Positions 1 through 8,008 of a stretch of 64,000 bases of DNA are shown one piece after another. The DNA comes from PALSA-270 sp963770915 (GTDB taxonomy: Bacteria > Acidobacteriota > Terriglobia > Terriglobales > Acidobacteriaceae): contig CAVYRG010000002.1 of NCBI GenBank assembly GCA_963770915.1, positions 248,001 through 312,000 of the forward strand. The letters run 5' to 3'. The stretch's first letter is position 1. Each line of letters starts with the position of its first letter. Position numbers and translations under genes: made by a program. The notes below the pieces were generated by a model. That model was not told the DNA's origin and did no database searches. It saw only the letters and a list, made by a program, of their open reading frames with translations.

Positions 1-330
1 TTCATTGACCAAGCCGGGAGACTTGCGAATGTAGTCGGTGGCACCGCCGGCCTTGACGGCTTCGACCGCAGCTTCATAGTCATCCACCGCCGTGATGAGG
101 ATGACGGCGGAGTCGGGCGACATTTGGTGGGCGTAGCGCAGGACTTCGATGCCGTCGGTCTGCGGCATTTTGATGTCGGTGACAATCACGTCGTAGAGCG
201 CGCTGTCGAGCTTCTTTTTGGCGGCCTCGCCGGAGTTGACGGTTTCCACCTTGTGGCCGTCGCGGCGCAGGGCGATATCGAGCATTTCGCAGATGGAGCG
301 CTCGTCGTCGACGACAAGGATGTTACCCAT
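1..330 (-). CDS. Response regulator receiver domain, PilR-like (partial, 3' end outside window)
   Basis: The leftward frame starts at the ATG complementary to 328-330 and runs off the left edge, so only about 110 residues are visible. They form a CheY-like receiver: MGNILVVDDE at the N-terminus carries the acidic pair, VTDIKMPQTDG carries the phospho-acceptor Asp, followed by the conserved Thr region (ILITA) and the Lys of IRKSPG. The start overlaps the end of the upstream pilS-like kinase gene by 8 bases, so the two form a two-component pair. Next to pilBTC this is most likely the sigma-54 activator PilR, but the AAA+ and DNA-binding parts are outside the window, so the output domain is inferred from context. 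Confidence 0.85.
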   Translation of the reverse strand, partial: MGNILVVDDERSICEMLDIALRRDGHKVETVNSGEAAKKKLDSALYDVIVTDIKMPQTDGIEVLRYAHQMSPDSAVILITAVDDYEAAVEAVKAGGATDYIRKSPGLVNE

Positions 331-2029
331 GCGCCCGGCCCCCTCGTGCAGCGGCGGCCGCGCCAGCGACGCCTTGCGCGGCAGATTTGCCCGCTACTAC
401 GGCCAGAGATCCCGGGACGGCATCTGCGGCGCCCAAGCGGCGCAGCCGCAGGACAAACTCGCTGCCGTGGCCCAGCTTGGAGCGCGCCCACACTTTGCCT
501 TCGTGGGCTTGGACGATCTGGTAGACGATCGCCAGGCCCAGTCCGGTGCCGCCGACGAATTCCGATTGGAAAGGCTCGAAGATTTTTTCGATCAGCTGCT
601 GCCGCATGCCGGGGCCGGTATCGGCAAAGCTCGCTTGCCACTCGTCGTTCTCGGCTTGCAGGGAGACCCGCAGGGTTCCGCCGCCGGCCATGGCGCGTAT
701 GGCGTTCTCGCAAAAATTCCAGAACACCTGTTTGAGCTTATCGCCATCGGCAACGACCCAGGCCTGCGGGACGTCAAACTTTCTTTCCACCACGATGCCG
801 GAATTCTCCGCCTTGAGCCGGTGCTGCAGCAGGGTCAGCGTGTCTTCGATCAGCGGCACCAGATCTACGCTGGCAAACTTATATTGCTTGCCGCGGGAAT
901 AGTTCAGAAAGTCGGTGATGATGGCGTTGAGGCGTTCCGATTCCCGTGTGACAATGCGCAGCAACTGGCGGTGTTCTTCACTGAGATCGGGGATGCCGCC
1001 CAGCATGCTCACCGAGCCGGCAATCGAAGTCAGCGGGTTGCGGATTTCGTGGGCGATGGCGGCAGCCAACCGGCCGACTGCGGCAAGGCGGTCCTGCATG
1101 CGCACTTCCCGCTCCAGGCGCCGGATTTCGGTGAGGTCGTCGAAGGTGTAGACGTAGCCGAGCGCGCCGCGCTCCGGCACTTTAAGTTCAGAAACCATCA
1201 CCCGGAAGGTCCTGCGGAACTCGTTCTGCGCTACAAAGCGCACTTCGGCGTGGGCGGGTTTATTTCCAGCCTCCGGCAGCGGGTCGAGAAAGATCTGTTG
1301 AATTCGCTGTCCGACGAGCTCTTGCTCTGGGCGCTCCAGCAACGCTTCCGCGGCCCGGTTAACCAAGGTGATGTGCCCTTCGAGGCCGGTGGTGATGAGC
1401 CCCCCGCTGATCGCCTGAATAATGTCTTCGTGCAGAGCTTGCAGGTTTTGCAGGGCGCCGCTGGTGTACTTGAGCCGAACGTCCACCTGGCGCAACTTCG
1501 CGGAGAGCAGGCTGGCAAGGTAGGCGACCGCGAGAAACGCGAAAAGATTTACCAGAATGATGGCTTGCAGCGTCACCAGCCCGGGATGAGTGGTTTGATG
1601 CGACGGCACTACCGCGAAGTAAGTGAGTTCCAGAATCGTGCCGTAGAGAATGAATGCCAGAGCCGCGCTTAGAAAGGCCCAGGAGCGAGGTAAGAGGATA
1701 CTGCCCACAATGATGGCTAGGGCATAAAGGAAGTTCAACGAGCTGTCCACGCCGCCGGTCGCATAGACGACCAAGGTGATCATGGCCATGTCGGTAAGCA
1801 CTTGCAGCAGCGATTGCAAGCGCTGCTCGCGCCAGAACGACAGCAGCGTCAAATAGAAGATGGCGACCGCATACCACCCCAGCATGGTTCCCACAAACAG
1901 ACGGAGCGGCAAAGCGGAGGGCGTGAGCAGAGAGATGCCCAACTCGATGGCCAACAGAAATGTCAGGATGACAATGCGGACTTTGGCCAACCAGGCCAAC
2001 CAAAGCCGCTCATCGAACATGGATTGCAT
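323..2029 (-). CDS. pilS: PilS-like membrane sensor histidine kinase
   Basis: 568 residues. The first ~180 residues hold about six hydrophobic segments (for example ILTFLLAIELGISLL and LVTLQAIILVNLFAFLAVAY), which matches the PilS membrane sensor. A PAS-like domain follows at about 195-300, then the dimerisation/phosphotransfer helix with AAIAHEIRNPLTS (His327), and a HATPase_c domain with the N box ENAIRAM, the G1 box ADTGPGM and GGTGLGLAIV near the C-terminus. In the PilS family this kinase senses pilin levels in the membrane and phosphorylates PilR. It lies downstream of pilC in the same orientation and overlaps the regulator gene by 8 bases. A second in-frame ATG at codon 4 (2020) is an alternative start. 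Confidence 0.85.
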   Translation of the reverse strand: MQSMFDERLWLAWLAKVRIVILTFLLAIELGISLLTPSALPLRLFVGTMLGWYAVAIFYLTLLSFWREQRLQSLLQVLTDMAMITLVVYATGGVDSSLNFLYALAIIVGSILLPRSWAFLSAALAFILYGTILELTYFAVVPSHQTTHPGLVTLQAIILVNLFAFLAVAYLASLLSAKLRQVDVRLKYTSGALQNLQALHEDIIQAISGGLITTGLEGHITLVNRAAEALLERPEQELVGQRIQQIFLDPLPEAGNKPAHAEVRFVAQNEFRRTFRVMVSELKVPERGALGYVYTFDDLTEIRRLEREVRMQDRLAAVGRLAAAIAHEIRNPLTSIAGSVSMLGGIPDLSEEHRQLLRIVTRESERLNAIITDFLNYSRGKQYKFASVDLVPLIEDTLTLLQHRLKAENSGIVVERKFDVPQAWVVADGDKLKQVFWNFCENAIRAMAGGGTLRVSLQAENDEWQASFADTGPGMRQQLIEKIFEPFQSEFVGGTGLGLAIVYQIVQAHEGKVWARSKLGHGSEFVLRLRRLGAADAVPGSLAVVAGKSAAQGVAGAAAAARGGRAHG

Positions 2030-2107
2030 GCGTGTGGTCCAAAACCCTGATTGTGCGCGCCCAGCGTAGAGACGCAGCAGGCAGCATCCCTACGCCGGAC
2101 GGAACGG

Positions 2108-3316
2108 CTAACCGGCCAGTTTCCCGATCAGCGAGAACAGCGGCATGTAGAGCGAGATGACGATGCCGCCGATCATGACGCCCAACAAGCCGATGATGAC
2201 CGGCTCCAGCATGGCCAGCATGTCTTTGGTCGCGCTGTCGACTTCTTCTTCGTAGAAGTCGGCGATCTTCTGCAGCATGGAATCCATCGCGCCGGTCGCT
2301 TCGCCCACGCCGATCATCTGCGTCACCATGTTGGGAAATACGCCGCTCTCCCGGAGAGGATCGACAATTGTGCGGCCTTCTTCAATGGCTTTGCGCACCC
2401 TTATGAGAGCCTCTTCCAACACGGCATTGCCGGAGGTACGGGCGGTGATGCTCAAGCCTTCCAAAATAGGCACGCCCGAGGTAATGAGAGTACCGAGCGT
2501 GCGGGTGAAGCGCGCCACGGCGATTTTGCGCAGCAAAATACCCAGGATGGGCAGCTTGAGCAGCATCAGGTCGAAGTAGTAGCGCCCACGGGGGTTTTTG
2601 CGGATTTGCTGCACCCCAAAATAAATGCCGACCACGCCAATAATGAAGAACCACCAGAACTGGCCGACGAAACGGCTGAGGCCCATGACGATTCGTGTCG
2701 GCAGCGGCAGGTCGACGTTGAGGCCAACAAACAAATTGGAAAAGACGGGGACGACCCACTTGAGCAGCGCGCCCACGATCAGGAATGCCAAGCTGACCAC
2801 GGAGACGGGATAGATCAAAGCCGACTTGACGGCGGAGCGCAGCTTGACGGCTTTTTCGACGTACACTGCGAGGCGCTGCAAAATGATGTCGAGAATACCG
2901 CCGGTTTCGCCGGCCTCGATCATGTTGGTGGTCAGATCATCGAAAATCTTGGGGTATTGCCGCATGGCATTCGCCAGCGTGGCGCCGCCTTCGACGGTCG
3001 TCCGGACGCCCGTCAGCGTCTTCTGGAACGCCGGGTTTTCCTGGTTCGCGCCGAGAATCTCCAGGCACTGCACGAGCGGCAAACCAGCGTCGATCATGAC
3101 GGAGAACTGCCGGAAGAAGATGGCAATGTCCTTCACCTTGACCTTGCCGGAACCGAAGGTGGGCATGACGAACTCTTTGCCCTTTTCCCGAACGGGCCCG
3201 GGGGTGATGCGTTCACGGCGCAGCTGCGCAATGAGGGTTTGCTTGTTGGCTGCAGTGCGCTCGCCGCTGACTTTCTGTCCGTCGGCGCTCTTGCCTGAGA
3301 ATGTAAAGACTGGCAT
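2108..3316 (-). CDS. pilC: Type IV pilus inner-membrane platform protein PilC
   Basis: 402 residues, the usual PilC/GspF length. Two T2SSF domains are visible, roughly 70-195 and 275-398, each with hydrophobic segments (SALIYPVSVVSLAFLIVGALL and the C-terminal MLEPVIIGLLGVMIGGIVIS). The paired motif RQFSVMIDAGLPLVQ early in the first domain and RTLGTLITSGVPILEG in the second are typical. PilC is the membrane platform that couples the PilB and PilT ATPases to pilus growth and retraction. It follows pilT by 115 bases on the same strand and precedes pilS. Confidence 0.95.
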   Translation of the reverse strand: MPVFTFSGKSADGQKVSGERTAANKQTLIAQLRRERITPGPVREKGKEFVMPTFGSGKVKVKDIAIFFRQFSVMIDAGLPLVQCLEILGANQENPAFQKTLTGVRTTVEGGATLANAMRQYPKIFDDLTTNMIEAGETGGILDIILQRLAVYVEKAVKLRSAVKSALIYPVSVVSLAFLIVGALLKWVVPVFSNLFVGLNVDLPLPTRIVMGLSRFVGQFWWFFIIGVVGIYFGVQQIRKNPRGRYYFDLMLLKLPILGILLRKIAVARFTRTLGTLITSGVPILEGLSITARTSGNAVLEEALIRVRKAIEEGRTIVDPLRESGVFPNMVTQMIGVGEATGAMDSMLQKIADFYEEEVDSATKDMLAMLEPVIIGLLGVMIGGIVISLYMPLFSLIGKLAG

Positions 3317-3431
3317 GTAAGTTTCTCCTGTTACACGATATTGCTGCCGTCACGGCCATGTTGCGGCACGTGCCGGATTACTGCTTCGCCGCCTATGATC
3401 GAGCGGGGCGGCACCCCATGTCTCTTGCGGC

Positions 3432-4571
3432 TCAGCGCTTTCCGGGCGCCGCTGCTCCGCGCGCCATCGGCGCCCCAGCCGCGGTGGGACGGTTCAACAA
3501 ACTGGCGCCGCGGTTAATCATTTCCTGCAACTCATCCGGCGAGCTGGAGCGCGCCATGGCAACTTCCAATGTGATCTGCTTCTGGAAGTACAAAGTCGCC
3601 AGGGACTGATTGAAAGTCTGCATGCCGAATTTGTCCTGGCCGGATTGCATGGCGGAATAAATCTGGTGAATCTTGTCTTCGCGGATGAGGTTGCGGATGG
3701 CGGCATTGGGCACCATGACTTCCATGCACATGGCGCGGCCCTTGCCATCCACCTTGTGCAGCAGGCTTTGGCAAAGAATGCCTTCCAGCACCAGCGAGAG
3801 CTGCGCGCGAATCTGCGGCTGCTGGTGCGAGGGAAACACATCGATGATACGGGTGATCGTCGAGATCGCCGAGTTGGTATGCAGCGTGCCGAACGTCAAG
3901 TGACCAGTCTCGGCGATGCGCAGCGCCGATTCAATCGTTTCCAAATCGCGCATTTCGCCGATCAGCACCACGTCCGGGTCTTCACGAAGGGCGGCGCGCA
4001 GCGCGTCGGTAAAACTTTTTGTATCGGCGTGGAGTTCGCGCTGGTTGACCAAACAGTTCTTGTTCATGTGCACGAACTCGATCGGATCCTCGATGGTGAG
4101 GATGTGTTCGTGGCGCTCAGTGTTGATTTTGTCAATCATGGCTGCAAGCGTAGTAGATTTGCCGGAACCGGTTGGCCCTGTGACCAGCACAAGTCCCCGC
4201 GGCTTGTCGCACAGCTTGCTGACCACGGCGGGCAGACCGAGTTGGTGGAACGACTTAATCTCGAAGGGAATCAAACGTAGAACGACGGCTGTGGCGCCAC
4301 GTTGATTGAAAACGTTGGCGCGGAAACGTGCCAAACCTTTCAAGCCAAAGGAAAAGTCGAGCTCAAAGGTTTCCTCGAAGCGATGCTTCTGCGAGTCCGT
4401 CATGACGCTGTACGCCAACTGCTTGGTTTCCGAGGGAGTCAACTGCGGTAAGTCGAGCGGAACCAAGTGCCCATTCACCCGGATTTGCGGCGGCGTATTG
4501 GTAGTAATGTGAAGGTCGCTGCCTCCCATCTCGAGCATTCGTTTCAACAGATCACTTAATGTCAACGCCAT
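3432..4571 (-). CDS. pilT: Type IV pilus retraction ATPase PilT
   Basis: 379 residues, matching PilT. The N-terminal PAS-like domain (about 1-100) is followed by the RecA-like ATPase with Walker A GPTGSGKST at 132-140, the Asp box ILTIEDPIEF, Walker B DPDVVLIGEMRD (198-209) and the His box TGHLTFGTLHTN. The motif AIRNLIRE, characteristic of PilT retraction motors, is present in the C-terminal part. The protein hydrolyses ATP at the cytoplasmic base of the pilus to depolymerise it. The gene sits between pilB (121-base gap) and pilC, all read leftward. Confidence 0.95.
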   Translation of the reverse strand: MALTLSDLLKRMLEMGGSDLHITTNTPPQIRVNGHLVPLDLPQLTPSETKQLAYSVMTDSQKHRFEETFELDFSFGLKGLARFRANVFNQRGATAVVLRLIPFEIKSFHQLGLPAVVSKLCDKPRGLVLVTGPTGSGKSTTLAAMIDKINTERHEHILTIEDPIEFVHMNKNCLVNQRELHADTKSFTDALRAALREDPDVVLIGEMRDLETIESALRIAETGHLTFGTLHTNSAISTITRIIDVFPSHQQPQIRAQLSLVLEGILCQSLLHKVDGKGRAMCMEVMVPNAAIRNLIREDKIHQIYSAMQSGQDKFGMQTFNQSLATLYFQKQITLEVAMARSSSPDELQEMINRGASLLNRPTAAGAPMARGAAAPGKR

Positions 4572-4692
4572 CTTTAGTCCCCTTCGGTCGTCCCGATTTT
4601 GTTATTTCGTAATCGCGCAATTTGGTAATTGAAAACCAGGTTGAAATCGCAAATGACTCAATTGCTACATTTCCCAATAACCAAAATGCCCC

Positions 4693-6408
4693 TCAGTGAA
4701 TGGTTTCGCGCGCCACTTCTTCCAAAGTGGTCATCCCGGCGCCCACCTTAATCAGCCCACTGCGGCGCAGGGTGATCATGCCGCTCTCAATCGCCTTCTT
4801 CTTCATTTCGACTGCCGAAGCGCCCACCAGAACCAGTTCTTTGATTTCGTCATTGACTTCCATTACCTCGTACAAACCGGTGCGGCCTTTGTAACCGGTG
4901 TTATGGCAAACCCCGCAGCCGCGGCCTTTGCGGATCTTCACGCTCTTAGCTTCCTCCGGCGTATAGCCTTCCTCAATTAAGGCCTGCACCGGCATATCGA
5001 CCACTTCCATGCAGTCCTGGCAGATGCGGCGGACCAGGCGCTGCGCACAGATGAGGTGAACGGAAGTGGCAACCATGAAAGGCTCAATGCCCATGTTCAT
5101 CAGGCGGGTGATGGTTTCCGGAGCGCCGTTAGTGTGCAGCGTGGAAAGCACCAAGTGGCCGGTCAAAGCGGCTTTGATGGCGATTTCCGCGGTTTCGAAG
5201 TCGCGAATCTCACCGACCAGAATGATGTTGGGGTCCTGCCGCAAGAAGGCGCGCAGCGCAGTGGCAAAGTTCAAGCCGATCTGCTCCTTCATCTGCACCT
5301 GGTTGACGCCCTGCAGCTGGAACTCGACCGGGTCTTCGGCGGTCATGATGTTGGTATCGGGCGTGTTGAGGCGTGAGATGGCGGAATAAAGCGTGTTGGT
5401 TTTGCCCGATCCAGTGGGGCCGGTAACCAATACCATGCCGTACGGCTTCAAGATGGCCTTTTCAAACTTGACGAGAGACTCCGACTCGAAACCCAGCTTG
5501 GTCATATCCAGGCGCAGGTTTTCTTTGTCCAAAAGCCGCATCACGATTTTTTCGCCCCACAGGGTAGGCAGAGTGCTGACGCGAAAATCGAGCTGCTTCT
5601 TGCGGCCGCTGAGTACCATTTTCAGCATGATGCGGCCATCCTGCGGCAATCGCTTTTCGCTGATATCGAGCTTGGCCATGATCTTCATGCGGGAAGTGAT
5701 GGCATCCTTCAGCTTGAGCGGCGGCGACATGATGCTCTGCAGCACGCCGTCAATGCGGAAACGAACGCGAAATTCCTTCTCGTAGGGCTCGATGTGGATG
5801 TCGCTGGCGCCGCGCTTGACCGCATCCGTGAGCACCAGGTTGACCAGCTTGACGATGGGAGCCTCATCGGCCGCCTTCTCCAGATCGGCGAGGCCCATTT
5901 CCTCCTGGTCGGATTGCAGTTCGACATCGGCGTCGCCCAGCTCGGTCATCGACTGCATGACCTGCTCAAGATCTTCCTGATGAGAAGTGCCGTACGCTTT
6001 GTCGATGCCCTCCAGGATCGAACTCTCCGAAGCCACCACCGGCTCAATGTTGAAGCCGGTCATGAACTTGATATCGTCCATGGCGAAGACGTTGGTGGGA
6101 TCGACCATGGCAATCGTGAGCGAGGCGCCCACACGGCTTAGAGGAAGAATCTGGTAACGCTTCGCGGTCTCGAAGGGGATCAGCTTGACGACGGAGGCAT
6201 CAATTTCAAAGTAGGAGAGATTGATTGCGGGAACGCCGTACTGCCGCGATAGGAAGTTGGTGACATCCTCATCCGTCAGGAACCCCAGCTTCACCAGGGC
6301 GGAGCCCAGGCGACAGTTGGTTTCCTTTTGGATTTTCGTCGCCTGTTCCAACTGCTCAGGGGTGACTACTTTCTCTTTGACGAGAAGGTCACCCAGCCGT
6401 TGAGACAT
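4693..6408 (-). CDS. pilB: Type IV pilus extension ATPase PilB
   Basis: 571 residues. An N-terminal GspE/MshEN domain (about 1-140) is followed by the T2SSE ATPase domain: arginine-rich FRVRFRIDG region, Walker A GPTGSGKTNT (330-339), Asp box MTAEDPVEFQL, Walker B DPNIILVGEIRD and His box TGHLVLSTLHTN. A tetracysteine zinc site is present (Cys463, Cys466, Cys498, Cys501), as in PilB/GspE but not PilT, which supports the extension-motor call. MshEN-type N-domains can bind cyclic di-GMP in other bacteria; binding here is not shown. It is the first gene of the leftward pil operon, with a 386-base structured leader or promoter region upstream. Confidence 0.95.
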   Translation of the reverse strand: MSQRLGDLLVKEKVVTPEQLEQATKIQKETNCRLGSALVKLGFLTDEDVTNFLSRQYGVPAINLSYFEIDASVVKLIPFETAKRYQILPLSRVGASLTIAMVDPTNVFAMDDIKFMTGFNIEPVVASESSILEGIDKAYGTSHQEDLEQVMQSMTELGDADVELQSDQEEMGLADLEKAADEAPIVKLVNLVLTDAVKRGASDIHIEPYEKEFRVRFRIDGVLQSIMSPPLKLKDAITSRMKIMAKLDISEKRLPQDGRIMLKMVLSGRKKQLDFRVSTLPTLWGEKIVMRLLDKENLRLDMTKLGFESESLVKFEKAILKPYGMVLVTGPTGSGKTNTLYSAISRLNTPDTNIMTAEDPVEFQLQGVNQVQMKEQIGLNFATALRAFLRQDPNIILVGEIRDFETAEIAIKAALTGHLVLSTLHTNGAPETITRLMNMGIEPFMVATSVHLICAQRLVRRICQDCMEVVDMPVQALIEEGYTPEEAKSVKIRKGRGCGVCHNTGYKGRTGLYEVMEVNDEIKELVLVGASAVEMKKKAIESGMITLRRSGLIKVGAGMTTLEEVARETIH

Positions 6409-6794
6409 ACCTCGATCTCCTATCTAACTTCATCGGCAGAGGGATACCGGTAGCTTCGCCAGTTGGCGCGAATGCCCGCTTGTTTCCAAGGGAGTTGAAC
6501 TGCCACGTATTCGCGTTGACAGAAATTGTCACAGCAGACGGGTTACTGCAAAAGTAACTTTGGTACCTGTACTGCACCATGCGAAGCACTCCTGCCCGCT
6601 GCAACGCGCAGCGCCCGCGCCAGACGTGTATTTTGTGAGAATTAGCTGGACTAAAGACACCGGCGACCATGCACTTAGGTAAGCCGATGAGCCCACGGTA
6701 TCGCCTCAACCTGCCTTGCAGAACCGCGAAAATCACAGGCTTGATGTGACGAGCGCCCTTTACAGCATCCACCCGCCAGTATTCAGATGACGCG
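6409..6794 (-). promoter_or_regulatory. Divergent upstream region of pilB and the xylanase gene, with a structured pilB leader
   Basis: No gene is supported here; the ORF running across it on the minus strand has no family features. On the minus strand just before pilB there is a potential RNA structure: CGCGAAT (complement of 6509-6515) pairs perfectly with ATTCGCG (complement of 6467-6473). The loop holds a small hairpin CTTG-GAAA-CAAG (complement of 6479-6490) with a GNRA tetraloop. It is followed by GGCGAAGCTACCGGTA before the ribosome binding site TAGGAGATCGAGGT. The arrangement is reminiscent of a riboswitch leader but does not match the c-di-GMP-I core as I know it. I found no convincing sigma-54 -24/-12 element. 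Confidence 0.35.
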
Positions 6795-7865
6795 ATGCAA
6801 CCACGATGGAACCATCGATGGCTCGAAGTCTTGGCGGTTCTCCTGGTCACTGGCCTCTGCCCGGCTCAGTCGCTGCGGCAGGAAGCAGACCGTCTCGGCA
6901 TTCGCATTGGCGCCGCCGCAAACGCCTCTTATTTGGATGAGCCGGACTACGCTACAACTCTCGCCCGTGAGTTCAATATGCTCGAGCCCGAAGACGCGAT
7001 GAAGTGGGCGGTGCTGCGTCCGGAAGAGAAGACGTTTGACTTCAAAGATGGCGACCGGCTGGTGGCTTTTGCCGCGGCTCATGGCATGAGCGTGCGCGGC
7101 CACAACCTGGTTTGGGGGACGCACAATCCCAAATGGCTGACGGAAGCACATGATCCGCCTCAGCAACTACGGAGGCTGTTGCACGAGCACATCCGACAAG
7201 TCGTTGGCCACTATCGCGGCAAAGTCTTCGCATGGGATGTCGTGAACGAAGCATTCGACGAAAACGGCAACCTGCGCGATTCGATCTGGTACAACCGTCC
7301 CGGGATTGGCCTGGCAGAACAAGGGACGGCGTACATCGAGCAAGCCTTCCGCTGGGCGCACGCCGCCGACCCGAAGGCCCTCCTCTTTTATAACGAAGCA
7401 GACGCGGAATTTATGGGAAAGAAATCAGACGCTGTCTATGCCATGGTGCGGGACTTCAAGCGGCGCGGCGTTCCGATTGATGGAGTCGGCCTGCAGATGC
7501 ACGTGCTCCAACTTCAGATTGACGCGTCTGCGCTGAAGACGAATCTGGCGCGGCTCGCGAAGCTCGGCGTGCAAGTGCAAATTACAGAGCTGGACGTAGC
7601 CCTGCCGGTTGATGCCCGCGGCAACCTGCTACACCCAGCCGACCGCGTGCTGCAGGCGGAGATTTATCGACAGGTCGCCACGGTGTGCTTGCAGAATCCC
7701 AGATGCACGGCGTTGCAGACCTGGGGGTTCACTGACAGGTATTCCTGGATCGGCTGGTACACCCGCGGGACAAAGGGCGCCGCCCTGCTTTTTGACAGAC
7801 AATATATTCCCAAGCCTGCCTACGAGTCACTCCGCAAAGTGCTGCAAGCACAGCCCAGGCGCTGA
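6795..7865 (+). CDS. Secreted endo-1,4-beta-xylanase, GH10
   Basis: 356 residues with an N-terminal signal peptide (basic NHRW, hydrophobic LEVLAVLLVTGL, cleavage near CPAQS). The rest is a single GH10 (beta/alpha)8 barrel of normal length. Conserved landmarks are NMLEPEDAMKW, VRGHNLVWGTH, the acid/base Glu152 in WDVVNEA and the nucleophile Glu265 in ITELDVAL, followed by QTWGFTDRYSW. GH10 enzymes cleave internal beta-1,4 bonds in xylan with retention of configuration. No carbohydrate-binding module is attached. It stands alone between the divergent pilB and the rightward ntrY-like gene; a second GH10 gene lies at the right end of the window. Confidence 0.93.
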   Translation: MQPRWNHRWLEVLAVLLVTGLCPAQSLRQEADRLGIRIGAAANASYLDEPDYATTLAREFNMLEPEDAMKWAVLRPEEKTFDFKDGDRLVAFAAAHGMSVRGHNLVWGTHNPKWLTEAHDPPQQLRRLLHEHIRQVVGHYRGKVFAWDVVNEAFDENGNLRDSIWYNRPGIGLAEQGTAYIEQAFRWAHAADPKALLFYNEADAEFMGKKSDAVYAMVRDFKRRGVPIDGVGLQMHVLQLQIDASALKTNLARLAKLGVQVQITELDVALPVDARGNLLHPADRVLQAEIYRQVATVCLQNPRCTALQTWGFTDRYSWIGWYTRGTKGAALLFDRQYIPKPAYESLRKVLQAQPRR

Positions 7866-7926
7866 CGCAAGATGATCGAGCAGCCTTTCGAAGCGCGCCC
7901 GATGCTTTATGGGCAACGCTGCACCA

Positions 7927-7955
7927 TTACCGGTGCAGGCCCTCCGGCATATAAT
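7927..7955 (+). promoter_or_regulatory. Possible promoter of the ntrYX-like operon
   Basis: A consensus -10 hexamer TATAAT is at 7950-7955, 53 bases before the kinase start. At 17 bases spacing the -35 position reads TTACCG, a poor match, so only the -10 element supports the call. It lies in the 143-base gap after the xylanase stop. Confidence 0.3.
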
Positions 7956-8008
7956 GAAACGGTTCGCTGCGATTATTTCTCGCCCCCAGGGATCGGACTG
8001 CAATTCCT

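Noticed and set aside
218..1672. 484-codon plus-strand ORF opposite pilS
   Set aside because: Complementary-strand shadow of the kinase gene, a common effect in GC-rich coding DNA.
6389..6850. 153-codon minus-strand ORF spanning the pilB-xylanase gap
   Set aside because: It overlaps both flanking genes, has no ribosome binding site or family-like sequence, and crosses the structured leader.
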